NCBI GenBank assembly: GCA_942486035.1
Contig: CALNXK010000101.1
Location: 73,501-137,500, forward strand
Length of the DNA: 64,000 nucleotides
Source of the DNA: Porites lobata
Lineage: Eukaryota; Cnidaria; Anthozoa; Scleractinia; Poritidae
Direction of reading: 5' to 3'
Shown here one piece after another: positions 10,712 to 20,580 of this stretch (position 1 is its first letter; the number at the start of each line of letters is the position of its first letter). The notes below the pieces were generated by a model, which made no database searches, had not been told where the DNA came from, and worked only from the letters and a program-made list of their open reading frames with translations. The position numbers and the translations under genes are program-made.

Positions 10712-11616
10712 TCTTCTTTTCATTTATTTTTCCTGGAATTTTTTCATCATTTTTGCTGTTTTACCCCTAGCTGGGATGTACGTCTGCTGTCAGTTCCCAA
10801 GTTACGCCGAATTATTCTTCGAAGCAATAAAGTTGTGGGGTAATTTTTTTTTCACAATAATATAGCTTGGACATAGAACGCGCGTTGGTTCGAGAGCGCG
10901 CGGTAATGTTCCATTTTGCTCTGTGACTTCAAATCACTGCTTGTGACATCACTTTTTTCAAATCACAGCTTCCACAACTCTACGTTCGCCTTTAAGTGCA
11001 ACTACAGGCCGAGAAAACGGCCGCGAACGCCAGACAAACAAGCCAAAAGGCCATAAACAACTTGCCCTCGATCGACAACACAAGACCGAGTTCGTTAATA
11101 GTTGTTATTAACGGTCGACAGTTTAAATGAACCGCCGAAACCAGCGCCTTGCAGTAAAGACCAACGACAGAAAGGGCGAGTTCAATATATACAAGCAAAC
11201 AAGTACTGATTCAAGGCTGTACTCACGGTATAGACGGCTGTTTATGATCCTGCTTGCTTGCTTTTCAACCGTCGACCATAATCCTCTTTCTTGAACGTAC
11301 ACATCTCTGGCGACTTTCACTTCACCTCACCTTTGAGAGAGTTTTTAAAACATTTCAGTCTCTACTCTGCTCTACTGAGCGAGCTTCTTTTTAAATAACA
11401 TGCTAGCTTAGCTACAAATCAACTTCAACATATTCCAAGATCATTTACCTTCTTTCTTGGTCCCCGGAGACTTCTTTCTCTTCGTGATTTATCGATCGAT
11501 CCATCCATCACCTGTATGAGAAACAATCACACGCCAAGACGTTACCAGTTGTATCATTGGCGCGCGCGTTTTTAAATAACCTGTGGACCGCGCTAAATAC
11601 AATAATTACTATAAAA
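10712..11616. other. 5S-U1 spacer
   Basis: About 0.9 kb that recurs at 43852-44756 and 57639-58534 with small differences. It contains a palindromic hairpin with CGCGCG arms (about 10879-10902), repeated 'ttcaaatcac' words, and the downstream side of the U1 gene. No coding region or further RNA gene is recognised. Short ORFs present in all three copies simply reflect spacer conservation. Confidence 0.6.
10717..10720 (+). terminator. Pol III T-run terminator of 5S copy 1
   Basis: TTTT starts 6 nt after the 5S 3' end. The equivalent runs are at 43857-43860 and 57644-57647. Confidence 0.7.
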
Positions 11617-11617
11617 C

Positions 11618-11654
<37 letters not shown>

Positions 11655-11660
11655 ATTATA

Positions 11661-11703
<43 letters not shown>

Positions 11704-11720
11704 AATCGAAGTGCAATGAG

Positions 11721-11751
<31 letters not shown>

Positions 11752-11752
11752 A

Positions 11753-11779
<27 letters not shown>
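11617..11779 (-). ncRNA. U1: U1 snRNA body (nt ~3-165), gene 1, split from its 5' end
   Basis: The minus strand reads ACTTACCTGACGCGGGAGG onward, with the stem-loop II loop region (CATTGCACTTC), the CCCCAAATGTGGG region, the Sm site AATTTCTGG (about 11650-11658) and a 3' hairpin ending in CTAGTCCCCGG. Length matches a ~165-nt U1. The first nucleotides with the promoter lie at 32029-32043, separated by about 20 kb of retroelements inserted after nt 2. The poly(A) of U1L-c joins nt 3 here. Confidence 0.95.
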
Positions 11780-11785
<6 letters not shown>

Positions 11786-11898
11786 TTTGTGTTTACAGTG
11801 AATGGCCGGCCCCCAGTAGGGTGGTGCAATGCCGCCAGACTTAAAGTCTAGTACCACACACAGCAAACCGGGGCAGTACACCAGTACAGAAACTGACT

Positions 11899-11915
11899 GG
11901 GGGAATCGAACCCCC
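11899..11915 (-). other. tRNA T-arm/B-box-like hairpin in the U1L-c 3'UTR
   Basis: The minus strand reads GGGGG-TTCGATT-CCCCC, a perfect 5-bp stem with a B-box (GGTTCGATTCC-like) loop. The same hairpin, with one loop change, occurs in U1L-e at about 45032-45052, and a B box occurs in the two SINEs. It is followed by GTACTGGTGTAC in U1L-c and the SINEs. No complete tRNA is present. Confidence 0.6.
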
Positions 11916-12084
11916 ACCCCTACATACACAGTACAGGACAAAACAAAATACAGGACAAACATGTACAGGACAGCAGAACAAGTTAAAAGACGCGGGCACT
12001 AGAACATACAAAATAGCTAAAAACACACTCACTCAAACGCCACAAAAGGCAAATAAATCTAAATGCACACTCACTAAAACGGGC

Positions 12085-12440
12085 ACTAAAACTAACAAGC
12101 ACACTCACTCAAACGAAGACTGGGGCCAGTACGACCAACAAAGGAGACCAGCAGATCCAGCAGAAGGAACCACAGTGCAACCAACTAAGGCGACCATAGA
12201 GACCACAGACACACTCACTCAAGAAAAAACTGGGGCCAGTACGACCAGCAAAGGAGACCAGCAGATCCAGCAGAAGGAACCACAGTGCAACCAACTAAGG
12301 CGACCATAGGAACCACAGACACACTCACTCAAGCAAAGACTGGGGCCAGTACGACCAACAAAGGAGACCAGCAGATCCAGCAGGAGGAACCACAGTGCAA
12401 CCAACTAAGGCGACCATAGGGACCATAGACACTCACTCAA
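12085..12440 (-). repeat. Three ~110-bp tandem repeats in the U1L-c 3'UTR
   Basis: A block containing 'actggggccagtacgacca', 'gagaccagcagatccagcag' and 'cacactcactcaa' is repeated about three times with few changes. U1L-e has a related array of shorter blocks at 45165-45520. Any open frame across it is a repeat artefact. Confidence 0.85.
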
Positions 12441-12468
12441 GCAAGAACAAAGGAGAAAGGGAACACAG

Positions 12469-15400
12469 TTACAACGAGATTGAGAGGCCAGCCTCACCAA
12501 CCGAACCTAAGGTACCATTGGCGCACCACTGACGCAGGAAGTAACGTTTGCGACGAGCGGAGCGGAAGCGCTTAAAATAGAGCGGCAAGTAGAAGGCCAC
12601 CCGGGCCTTCACTTGACCAATAACAACAATGGCCCCAGGACGAGTGTCCCGAAAACGAAAGTCGTTCCGAGCTAACCAAATAAAAAACTTACAGACATTC
12701 AAGAGGTAAGCAAAGATCCTCGGGACAGAGACCAACTCGTCCGCAGAGAAACCAAAAAGAACATGCCGTAACGACAAAGAAGGCAACGAAGGGCTACACT
12801 TAAACATCAGGGACTGAAGCCACGAGAGGACACTTTGCGCCAGAGGACACTCATAAAACAAATGGGGAGCGGTCTCTACAGGACAAGAACAAAAGCAGGT
12901 AGGGTCAAAGCCATAACCAAAGGAGATGAGACGGTCTACAGTGTATAGCACCCCATGCGCAATCTTCCAATTAAGATCAGTAACGGGGCGGTCCAGCGGA
13001 AAGAGAAATAACGATTTCCAGGTGGTCGGCCAGTAGAGGTCACCAAACGTGGGACGAAATTTAGCAACACAGTGCGGTGGGGACAGACTAACAGACAACA
13101 GGTACGAGTAACAAGACTTAGCAGTCATGCTCACTGCCGACATAGCGTGCTCAGATGATTGAGAGCCCATAACTAGACAGGAGCGAGGAACCGAGAAGGA
13201 ACCATTGACACTACGCCAAGACAGCAAAAGTGACTGGTAAAACGGAGGCAAGGCAAGAGGACTGTAAGCAAAAGGTCGCGAAAAAACATCAAGCACAGAG
13301 CAGTTGAAAACAGAAAAGAACCAGAAAGTAAGGAAGTGAGACCAATTAGCGTAGGATGAGAGAAAACGCCTCACCCATTGAACAAGAAGAGATGAAACCT
13401 TCCGCTGGACATCCACTACCAAGAAACCACCCTGATCAGGGGGTTGAACGATAACAGCTCGACGTACAAGTTCACGTTTACCGCCCCAGAAGAAATGGAA
13501 GGCAAGCCTAACCAAATTCAAAATGACCCAGTCAGGCATGTGGATAAGAGAAGCCACATACCAGACTCGGGACAAAGCGAGTGCGTTAATGACTAAGGCT
13601 TTGCCCCTAAAGGATAGAGACCGCTGCCTCCAAGAGGAAAGAACCTTCTCAACAGCATCGATCCTCGGTTGCCAATTGTCAACATCGAGGTCACCAGGAC
13701 CAACAAAAACGCCCAGCGTCTTGATTTTAGCCGAGGACCAATCGAGTGGGACTGGAGGATCCAGCCTACCAGCCCAACTGCCTAACCAGAGGCCTTTCGA
13801 TTTGCTTTGGTTCAGTTTTGCTCCCGAGCCCTTCTCATAGACGGCATACACCTCAAAGATTGCACGAATGGAATCGTCAGAAACGACAACAAGAGACGTG
13901 TCATCTGCATATTGCGAGATGGGCGAAAGAGGAGACGAGGACCCAGGGAGGGTCAGGCCTTCGATACGGGGATTGGCTCTAATGTTAACAGCTAACACTT
14001 CAGAGACAAGTACATACAAGAGCGGAGACAGCGGACAGCCTTGGCGCACCCCCCGTGACAGCGAGAAGAAAGACGACAGATAACCATTGACAGACACAGC
14101 ACTAGAAACGTCAGTATAAAACAAGTCCACCCATTTAACAAAAGATTGGCCGAAGCCCATAGATAGCAGAGTCGAACGCATGAATCCCCAATCCACTCTA
14201 TCGAAGGCCTTTTCCTGATCAAGGGAAAGGATGGCGATGGGCTGTCCAGAGAAAGAAGCATAATGGACAACATCTCGCAAGAAGGCAACGTTTTCGCCAA
14301 TGTACCTCCCCGGGACCCCACACGTCTGGTCATCAGCAACGACAAGATGTATGACCTTAAGGAGACGCCCAGCGAGAACCCTAGCAGCCAGCTTGTAATC
14401 AACATTAAGAAGGGAGATCGGTCGCCAATTGCGAGGGTCGAGCCGATCACCCTTCTTAAACGACAGAGAGATGACACCACGACGTTGAGAGGAAGAGAGA
14501 AGACCCGCATCGAAACAAGAGTTAAGAACAGTGACCAGATCAGAGCCAAGAACATCCCAGAATTTGGCATAGAACTCCATGGGCAGGCCGTCAGATCCGG
14601 GGGCCTTGTTTCTGGCCATACCCATGAGAGCCTCACGACACTCCTCTACACCTAAGTAACCTTCGCATAGGCCGGCCTGATCCTGAGAAAGAGCAGCAGA
14701 CAGATTGGAAAGTAGAGACTGCTGAGCAGAGGAGTCCACAGGGGGAGCAGTGAAGAGGTCAGAGTAAAAGGCAGAGAAAGAATCACATAGGTCGTGCGGG
14801 TCAGATACAATACGGCCACCAGGGTTCCGAATAGCAGAAATCCACCTATCAGCGGAGCGCTTCTTCTCCAATCGACAGAAGTAAGACAAGGAGGTCTCAC
14901 CCTCCTCAACCCAACGGATCCGTGAGCGAACCTGCGCTCCCTTGGCTAAAGCAAGATCTAACTCAGCCAGGCGGCTCAGCGTAGAGCGATAAGGCTCATA
15001 AGCTGAGACTAAACCCTCATCAAAACGAGCCTTTAAATGATCAGAAAGGCGGACCAAGAGATCTCTAGATGCACGAGTCTCCTGAGCCCGCCGAACACAA
15101 TAATCCTTTGTAAGCTGTCGAATCTCTCTCTTACCAACCTCCCACCACTTGGCGAGGCTAGAAAAGGAAGTCATTTTAGAACGCCAACTACTCCAGAAAG
15201 ATGTAATTAGTTGAACGTAGCCGTCCTCTCCAAGGACAGAGGCGTTCAACTTCCAGAGACCAGGACCAGGCGGGACGACACCAGGAACAAAGACAGAAAC
15301 CAGAAGAGCACAGTGGTCAGAAAGGGGACAAGGAACAAAGTCACAAGCCAACATAGACGCTACCCAAACATAAGGACAACCAATCAGATCTATACGCGAA

Positions 15401-16029
15401 GAAACGGTGCCGTCCAGTCTGGTCCAAGAGAAACCTGCCGTGTCAGGGTGAAGATACCGCCAGGCATCAACACAACAAGAGGACTCAAAGAGTGCTTTCA
15501 GAGCAGCAGAACTCTCCCTCCAGGTGTCAGAGGAGTCAGAGCCTCTGCGATCCACAGAACGATCGAAGACTGTATTGAAGTCCCCACAAAGGAGTGTGGG
15601 AACAGTAGGATCGAGCTCATCAGCAATTTGTTCCAGAAACTCGTTCCTTGCAGGGTTGCGGTTCGGGGCATACAAAGAGACTACACGAAAAGACTGATCA
15701 TGATAGGAAAACTCACACTGCAGGAAGCGTCCCTCCTCATCAGCCCAAGACTGAACCAGAGACAAAGAAGGACGGAAAAGGACGATACAACCACAAGATT
15801 TAACGGAACCAGGCGAGACAACACTTAAGAAACCAGAAGAACGGAACCACGAATCACATTCAGCCAAAGAGGTACAATGAACTTCCTGAATACAAACGAT
15901 AGTGACTACAACAGATAAGGAACGCAACCACTGCAAAAAACCAGCACGCTTGTCGGCCATACGCAGGCCGTTGGCGTTGATGGTTAGGACGTTTAAGTTG
16001 AAGGAAAAGGTAAGAGAGAGACGACTCAA
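12469..16029 (-). CDS. ORF2 of U1L-c: AP-endonuclease/reverse transcriptase
   Basis: One uninterrupted frame of 1186 codons. The N-terminal APE-type endonuclease has LTINANGL (~15-22), catalytic Glu in CIQEVHC (~49), LCGDFNTVF (Asp ~150) and SDHCALL (His ~239). It is followed by RT with GSDGLPMEFY, NWRPISLLNVDYK, LDQEKAFDRVDW, GVRQGCPLSPLLY and YADDTS (~707). A Cys/His motif lies near the C-terminus (CFCSCPVETAPHLFYECPL). It would nick the U1 gene and prime cDNA synthesis there. No ATG precedes the endonuclease: the frame begins after a stop at about 16041 and overlaps the ORF1 TGA as TTGA, so the start is uncertain. First ATG is at codon 24, inside the domain. Confidence 0.93.
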   Translation of the reverse strand: MSRLSLTFSFNLNVLTINANGLRMADKRAGFLQWLRSLSVVVTIVCIQEVHCTSLAECDSWFRSSGFLSVVSPGSVKSCGCIVLFRPSLSLVQSWADEEGRFLQCEFSYHDQSFRVVSLYAPNRNPARNEFLEQIADELDPTVPTLLCGDFNTVFDRSVDRRGSDSSDTWRESSAALKALFESSCCVDAWRYLHPDTAGFSWTRLDGTVSSRIDLIGCPYVWVASMLACDFVPCPLSDHCALLVSVFVPGVVPPGPGLWKLNASVLGEDGYVQLITSFWSSWRSKMTSFSSLAKWWEVGKREIRQLTKDYCVRRAQETRASRDLLVRLSDHLKARFDEGLVSAYEPYRSTLSRLAELDLALAKGAQVRSRIRWVEEGETSLSYFCRLEKKRSADRWISAIRNPGGRIVSDPHDLCDSFSAFYSDLFTAPPVDSSAQQSLLSNLSAALSQDQAGLCEGYLGVEECREALMGMARNKAPGSDGLPMEFYAKFWDVLGSDLVTVLNSCFDAGLLSSSQRRGVISLSFKKGDRLDPRNWRPISLLNVDYKLAARVLAGRLLKVIHLVVADDQTCGVPGRYIGENVAFLRDVVHYASFSGQPIAILSLDQEKAFDRVDWGFMRSTLLSMGFGQSFVKWVDLFYTDVSSAVSVNGYLSSFFSLSRGVRQGCPLSPLLYVLVSEVLAVNIRANPRIEGLTLPGSSSPLSPISQYADDTSLVVVSDDSIRAIFEVYAVYEKGSGAKLNQSKSKGLWLGSWAGRLDPPVPLDWSSAKIKTLGVFVGPGDLDVDNWQPRIDAVEKVLSSWRQRSLSFRGKALVINALALSRVWYVASLIHMPDWVILNLVRLAFHFFWGGKRELVRRAVIVQPPDQGGFLVVDVQRKVSSLLVQWVRRFLSSYANWSHFLTFWFFSVFNCSVLDVFSRPFAYSPLALPPFYQSLLLSWRSVNGSFSVPRSCLVMGSQSSEHAMSAVSMTAKSCYSYLLSVSLSPPHCVAKFRPTFGDLYWPTTWKSLFLFPLDRPVTDLNWKIAHGVLYTVDRLISFGYGFDPTCFCSCPVETAPHLFYECPLAQSVLSWLQSLMFKCSPSLPSLSLRHVLFGFSADELVSVPRIFAYLLNVCKFFIWLARNDFRFRDTRPGAIVVIGQVKARVAFYLPLYFKRFRSARRKRYFLRQWCANGTLGSVGEAGLSISL

Positions 16030-17525
16030 GACCTTCGAGACTTAGGTCTGGAAGGAACAGCAGGGGGCAAGGGGTGCTTGCCCGCAACAAGCGGAGACCT
16101 GCTCCTACCCGTACCGACAGGTGACACAGAACGCGATCGACCAGACAACACCACGACAGGGAGTTTCCGAGCGGTCCGCTTAGCCGGCAGCGGAACCACA
16201 AAACCGTCACGATCCGTGGAGTGAACGGAGTCAAGAGAGGACTCGTCACCACTAGGGACACCACCAATGGAGGCATCACTACGGATCTCACCATCCTCCG
16301 ACTCAGAGTCACTACTATCACTAGATTCAACATTACTCATTTCATTGTCATTACTAATAACTACTTCATTATTATCCTTACTATTGTCACTAATAATACT
16401 TTCACTAATGCCATTGTCATTACTAATAACTACTCCATTATTATCATTACTATTGTCACTAATAATACTTTCACTAATGCCATTGTCATTACTATTAACT
16501 GCACCATTACTATCATTACTATTGCCATTAACTATTTCACTTTCACTAGTAACACTAACATTGCCACTATTACAATTACTAACATTGCTAGGTAAATCAG
16601 CACAATTATTTAAATTAACAGAATCAGAATTTGGAGCATCAGAACAATTAGAATTTGAATTAACAGAATCAGAATTTGGAGCGTCAGGAGAATTAGAATT
16701 TAAGGCCAGACCCGCCAACACACTCTGACTCACGTCAGTAGAAGCCTGTGAAACTACCGTAGCCCCCTCAAGAGAATCAGGATCAACACAAGCAGAAGCA
16801 GAAACGGAGCCGGGGCATCCTGACTGGACAACTCGTCCAGTTGGTTGTCCCTCAAGTCAACAGACCCACCTTCCTGACTACCAACTGGGGCGTCAGTCGC
16901 TCCCTGAGCCACGACCTCACCCCAACCCTCACTGTTGCGACCAGGGCAGTTGCGGGCAAAATGCCCCTCCTCCCCACAGAAACGACACTTATTCCGCATG
17001 GGACACACCCGCGAAACGTGGCCCGCGCCACAGATGTCACATTCAACGGGCTGCCCCCTATACCACACCTTAGCCGACCAACCCTCTACCTTCATGTGCC
17101 TAGGGATAGGACCCTTCCGGACCATACGAACAACACGAGTCCCAGAATGTACATTGGAGTCGGGGGTGCAGCTGATGACGAATGCCCCCCACTTCCCCAT
17201 ACTGCTGCATTGCAGCCTGAATCACACCATTATCTAACTCATACGGGAGATGGAAGATAAGAACAGACTCTAAACTAGGCCCTCCCCCAACCACTTGGCA
17301 AGGGTAGCCCTCAATCTCAACTTCCGACTGACGCTCGATGGTATTTTTGGCCTCAACCGAGTCAAAGGTCAACTGGACGCGAAAACCCGGCAAAAATTGA
17401 ACAGCCAGCAACTTCCAAGTCCCAAAGCGTTCTGCAAGCATACGAATAACCTCAGGCCGAGAGACGTCCTGAGGAATACGCCCAATACGTAGCGTAACCG
17501 TCCGACGCATTGCGGGATGCGGCAT
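16026..17525 (-). pseudogene. ORF1 of U1L-c, broken by two frameshifts
   Basis: Three overlapping minus frames make up one ORF1. An N-terminal RRM-like region (ATG at 17525, or MRRTV at 17510) runs to about 17160. The middle region, with knuckles CDICGAGHVSRVC (one residue shorter than usual) and CRFCGEEGHFARNC, runs to about 16754. A Ser/Asn/Asp-rich tail runs 16733-16026. Frameshifts lie near 17160-17200 and 16740-16810. Because ORF2 is intact, either the copy is recently damaged or there are sequencing errors. Confidence 0.85.
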
Positions 17526-17559
17526 CGCAACAAAAAGAAAGAAAAAGACCCCAACGGGG

Positions 17560-17562
17560 TTA
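17560..17562. repeat. TTA target-site duplication, left
   Basis: TTA at 17560-17562 and again at 24674-24676 flank the transposon. Joining the flanks restores the 5'UTR word CGGGGTTAAGCCCT seen uninterrupted in U1L-d and U1L-e. Confidence 0.9.
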
Positions 17563-17574
17563 CACAGCATGAAA

Positions 17575-17800
17575 AATCAAATTTACGTGAGCGTAATGAC
17601 AACGTAAAGTCAGCGTATAGTTGAATTTTACACAACTTTACGTTTCCTTTACTCTACGTAAAGTTCAGCTTTACAGCACCTTTACGCGTACATATAAAGC
17701 TGGCGTAATGAAACAAAAACTTTACGCAACACCTTTACGTTTTGCGTAAAGCTTGTGTAAACCCTACTTTAAGCTTGTGTAAAGCGAAAATACAAGCTCC
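17575..17800. repeat. Left subterminal repeat cluster of the 7.1-kb transposon
   Basis: More than ten copies in both orientations of short words around TTTACG/CGTAAA, mirrored at 24465-24660. Such clusters are transposase-binding arrays in CACTA-type elements; that role is inferred here. Confidence 0.75.
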
Positions 17801-20039
17801 TTTACGCCATATATATATACACATAAACACACTGGAAACTTTAAAAATAAAGGGAAATATAATGGTAATCGGTAAATTTTTCTTACCAAACTATTAACAA
17901 TCAAAATTTTATTTTTGTCCATGTCACACAAACATTGGATTTTTGTTGTGTACTTAATACCGGTTATTTTCTTTGGTTCCCCATCATCTCTCCATAGTAT
18001 TTACAATCTGGAGCCATGGAGGATTACTCATATATACATTACAAATAATTGTATGAATAATCCTCAATTCAAGTTTCGACACAAAATAAAATACCCTAAT
18101 ATGTAACAACACTTCAACACACAGTTAAAGGATTAGCCCAGAAATTTTGTTTTTATTCTTCAAAACTGACAACAAAAACGAAAAGTTATAAAGCGTTGAG
18201 AACCCAATAGACCTATAGAAAAATAAGAACCCAACTTCAAACTGACATTAGTCATCCCTACTATTAAGTTATAACTTGCTTTAATGGAGTTATATTGTTT
18301 AACCAGTAGATGAACTTTGAATAAGTAGTAGTTTAAAAAATAGGGCCCCTTTCTGTTTCCAATTTTGCATTACCATAACCAATTTTCAAATTGCCTATCT
18401 TTATTTTTACATTTCAAATCCCATGAAAATCGCCAGGTATGCTACATTGTTGTAACTGCAAAAGCTGCAAATACGAATCGCATTCTTTAAGTTTAGTCCC
18501 GCAAAGAGTGATATTACAAAGTTTTAAAAAACCAAAACACACTGATTCTCTAAAACTGAACTTTCTAAATATAACATGATTTATTTCTGTTTTAGCATCT
18601 TTGTCATAACATTAAAAATAAAAAAAAAACGAAAATTTTTCCAACACGTAAGGTTTAAATAAGAAGATACAGTGTACATAAACTTTTCAAATGGGTCAAA
18701 ACAGTCTTCTCAAAATATCCAAAAAAAATCATCTTAACTTAGTATTATACCAAATTAAGATGATTTATAGTTTGAAATAATTATTAGCATTTACATGTAA
18801 GGTACAGGGTGTACAAGAAAACTGATGAAGTTAAATTTTGATAAAAAACAGCAACTCTAACACGCAAATTAATGTAAAGGTGGGTCAAAATGGTCTCTTC
18901 CAAAATGAAAATATTTAGTATAATTTAGCATAATTCAAATTAAAAGCTTAAACAATTTTAGATAAGAAATAAAAAGACTGAAAGCCTAATACATGTATAA
19001 CATTGATGGTTTCTTGATTTAGCCCTTTCACTCCCAGAAGTGTTTACAGTCAAACTTAACAACAAAATCCAAATGACAAATCATTTTCATAAACTGATGA
19101 TGTAAAAATTAGATGCACAAGGCTGTCACTAAGATTGCAAGTTGCAGGGTTTAAGTGAAATTAGTGAGCGGGACATTGAAAATGTGGAAAGTTTCGTTTC
19201 CTTTCAAAACAGCCAAGTATTGGGCTCAAAGTAGCCGATTTAAAGTCTGGTTTATGGCCCTTAGTGATAGCCCTGGAACCACTTTACGAGACTAAGGCTT
19301 GTAATTAACATGTATTAATCCTGTTTGCTTTGAGAGGACTTTCTGTCACCAACATCCCATACCAGGCTGATCTGCTGAATAAATAGAAGCAAGTATTATT
19401 TGAGTAAACTACACAGATTATTTGTAGGCTAGTGATAATACACTTAATCGCGCACTAAAGGCACAAGTACATGTACAGTAAGGGGGTGTTTACATGAGAA
19501 AACTCACACCGGCGCGAGTCTCATACCAGGATGACTTTTTGATTTTGTATCGGGTTTACATTATGACTGAGTCATTTCATATCTCGTTATTTGAAGGTAC
19601 ACTTTATGTTGATAAAATACAAGTGTGATACAAAATAGCAAACATTACGCGTGCGCTACCCATTCCAGTCAGAGGACACCCCCTGCTATTACTAATTAAT
19701 AATATTTTTTCCTACACTCATGGCCAAATTACTACAATCAGCACAATTTTACTTGACACAGGGTTCCCCACATGCCTCTTTTCACAAACCAAGACTAAAA
19801 ATTTGAAAAAAATGATAAGGCATTTTCCACAAGTGGTCTAATAACAGTGCAAAACCTGAGTAGCAAATGATTTCAACGTCCACAAATTCACACAACTGAA
19901 TAAGATTCATCTGACTGTTAAAGATTCAAAATGTTTGACTAGTATGAGTTAAAGGCTTTCCTTAAAGGCAATAATATTTACATTCAGAACCCTACTTGCA
20001 GTTGAGTGAAAATCAGGGTAAAATGCTACATGGAAACCC

Positions 20040-20040
<1 letters not shown>

Positions 20041-20070
<30 letters not shown>

Positions 20071-20316
20071 GTAATGAACTTTATTAAAGTCTCATGTCTT
20101 ATAACACAGGCACAGTGCCTTACTAGTTGGGGAGACTGAAGCATATATATATGTTAAATTTATTAACAATGGTTTATTATATTATTAGAGTTCAATGTTT
20201 TACAATGTATATCTTTTTTTATTTTAATGTATGCATTTTTATAAAAGTATCATCCATTAATATCGTTGTAAAGTGCTATGAAAAACCACTGGATGTACAT
20301 TATTATTATTATTAGA
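20041..20316. repeat. Segment bounded by (AAT)n and (ATT)n microsatellites
   Basis: An ATA/AAT run at 20041-20071 and an ATT run at 20298-20314 form inverted ends of a ~275-bp AT-rich block, in the manner of a small inserted element. I see no coding content. Identity unknown. Confidence 0.5.
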
Positions 20317-20325
20317 GAGTAAGCA

Positions 20326-20580
20326 GTGCGCAAAGAAAGTAGTGTCCGATAGCCCGGGGCTAGTGGATTTTGCTATCGAGCTAGTGAATTTTGAACTTAA
20401 CTTGCCCGATGGGCAAGTGAAGTTTTTTTGAGGAATTCAAATTAACGAAGAACTGTGAAATCGATTCTGCTCATCAAAACGGTTTGGGGGCTAGTTGAAA
20501 TGACATTTGGGCTAGTATATGCTAGCTTCAGCTTGCCCGAATGGCAAGCTTTAAAAATCACCTTCTTTGCACCCTGGTAA
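20326..20580. repeat. Possible MITE with GTGC(G)CAAAGAAAGT-type ends
   Basis: Left end AGTGCGCAAAGAAAGT and right end ACCTTCTTTGCACCCTGG are imperfect inverted repeats around a ~255-bp body with repeated 'cttgcccgatgggcaag' and 'gggctagt' words. Tentative. Confidence 0.4.

Noticed and set aside
11899..11915. A tRNA gene in the LINE 3'UTR
   Set aside because: Only a T-arm-like hairpin is seen; no acceptor, D or anticodon arms can be formed.
12085..12440. CRISPR-like array of direct repeats
   Set aside because: The units are contiguous ~110-bp tandem repeats without unique spacers, in a eukaryotic LINE 3'UTR.
13523..15828. Plus-strand open frames of 60-200 codons inside ORF2 of U1L-c
   Set aside because: No conserved domain; they lie antisense to a clear endonuclease/RT gene. 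The same holds inside all other ORF2 regions.
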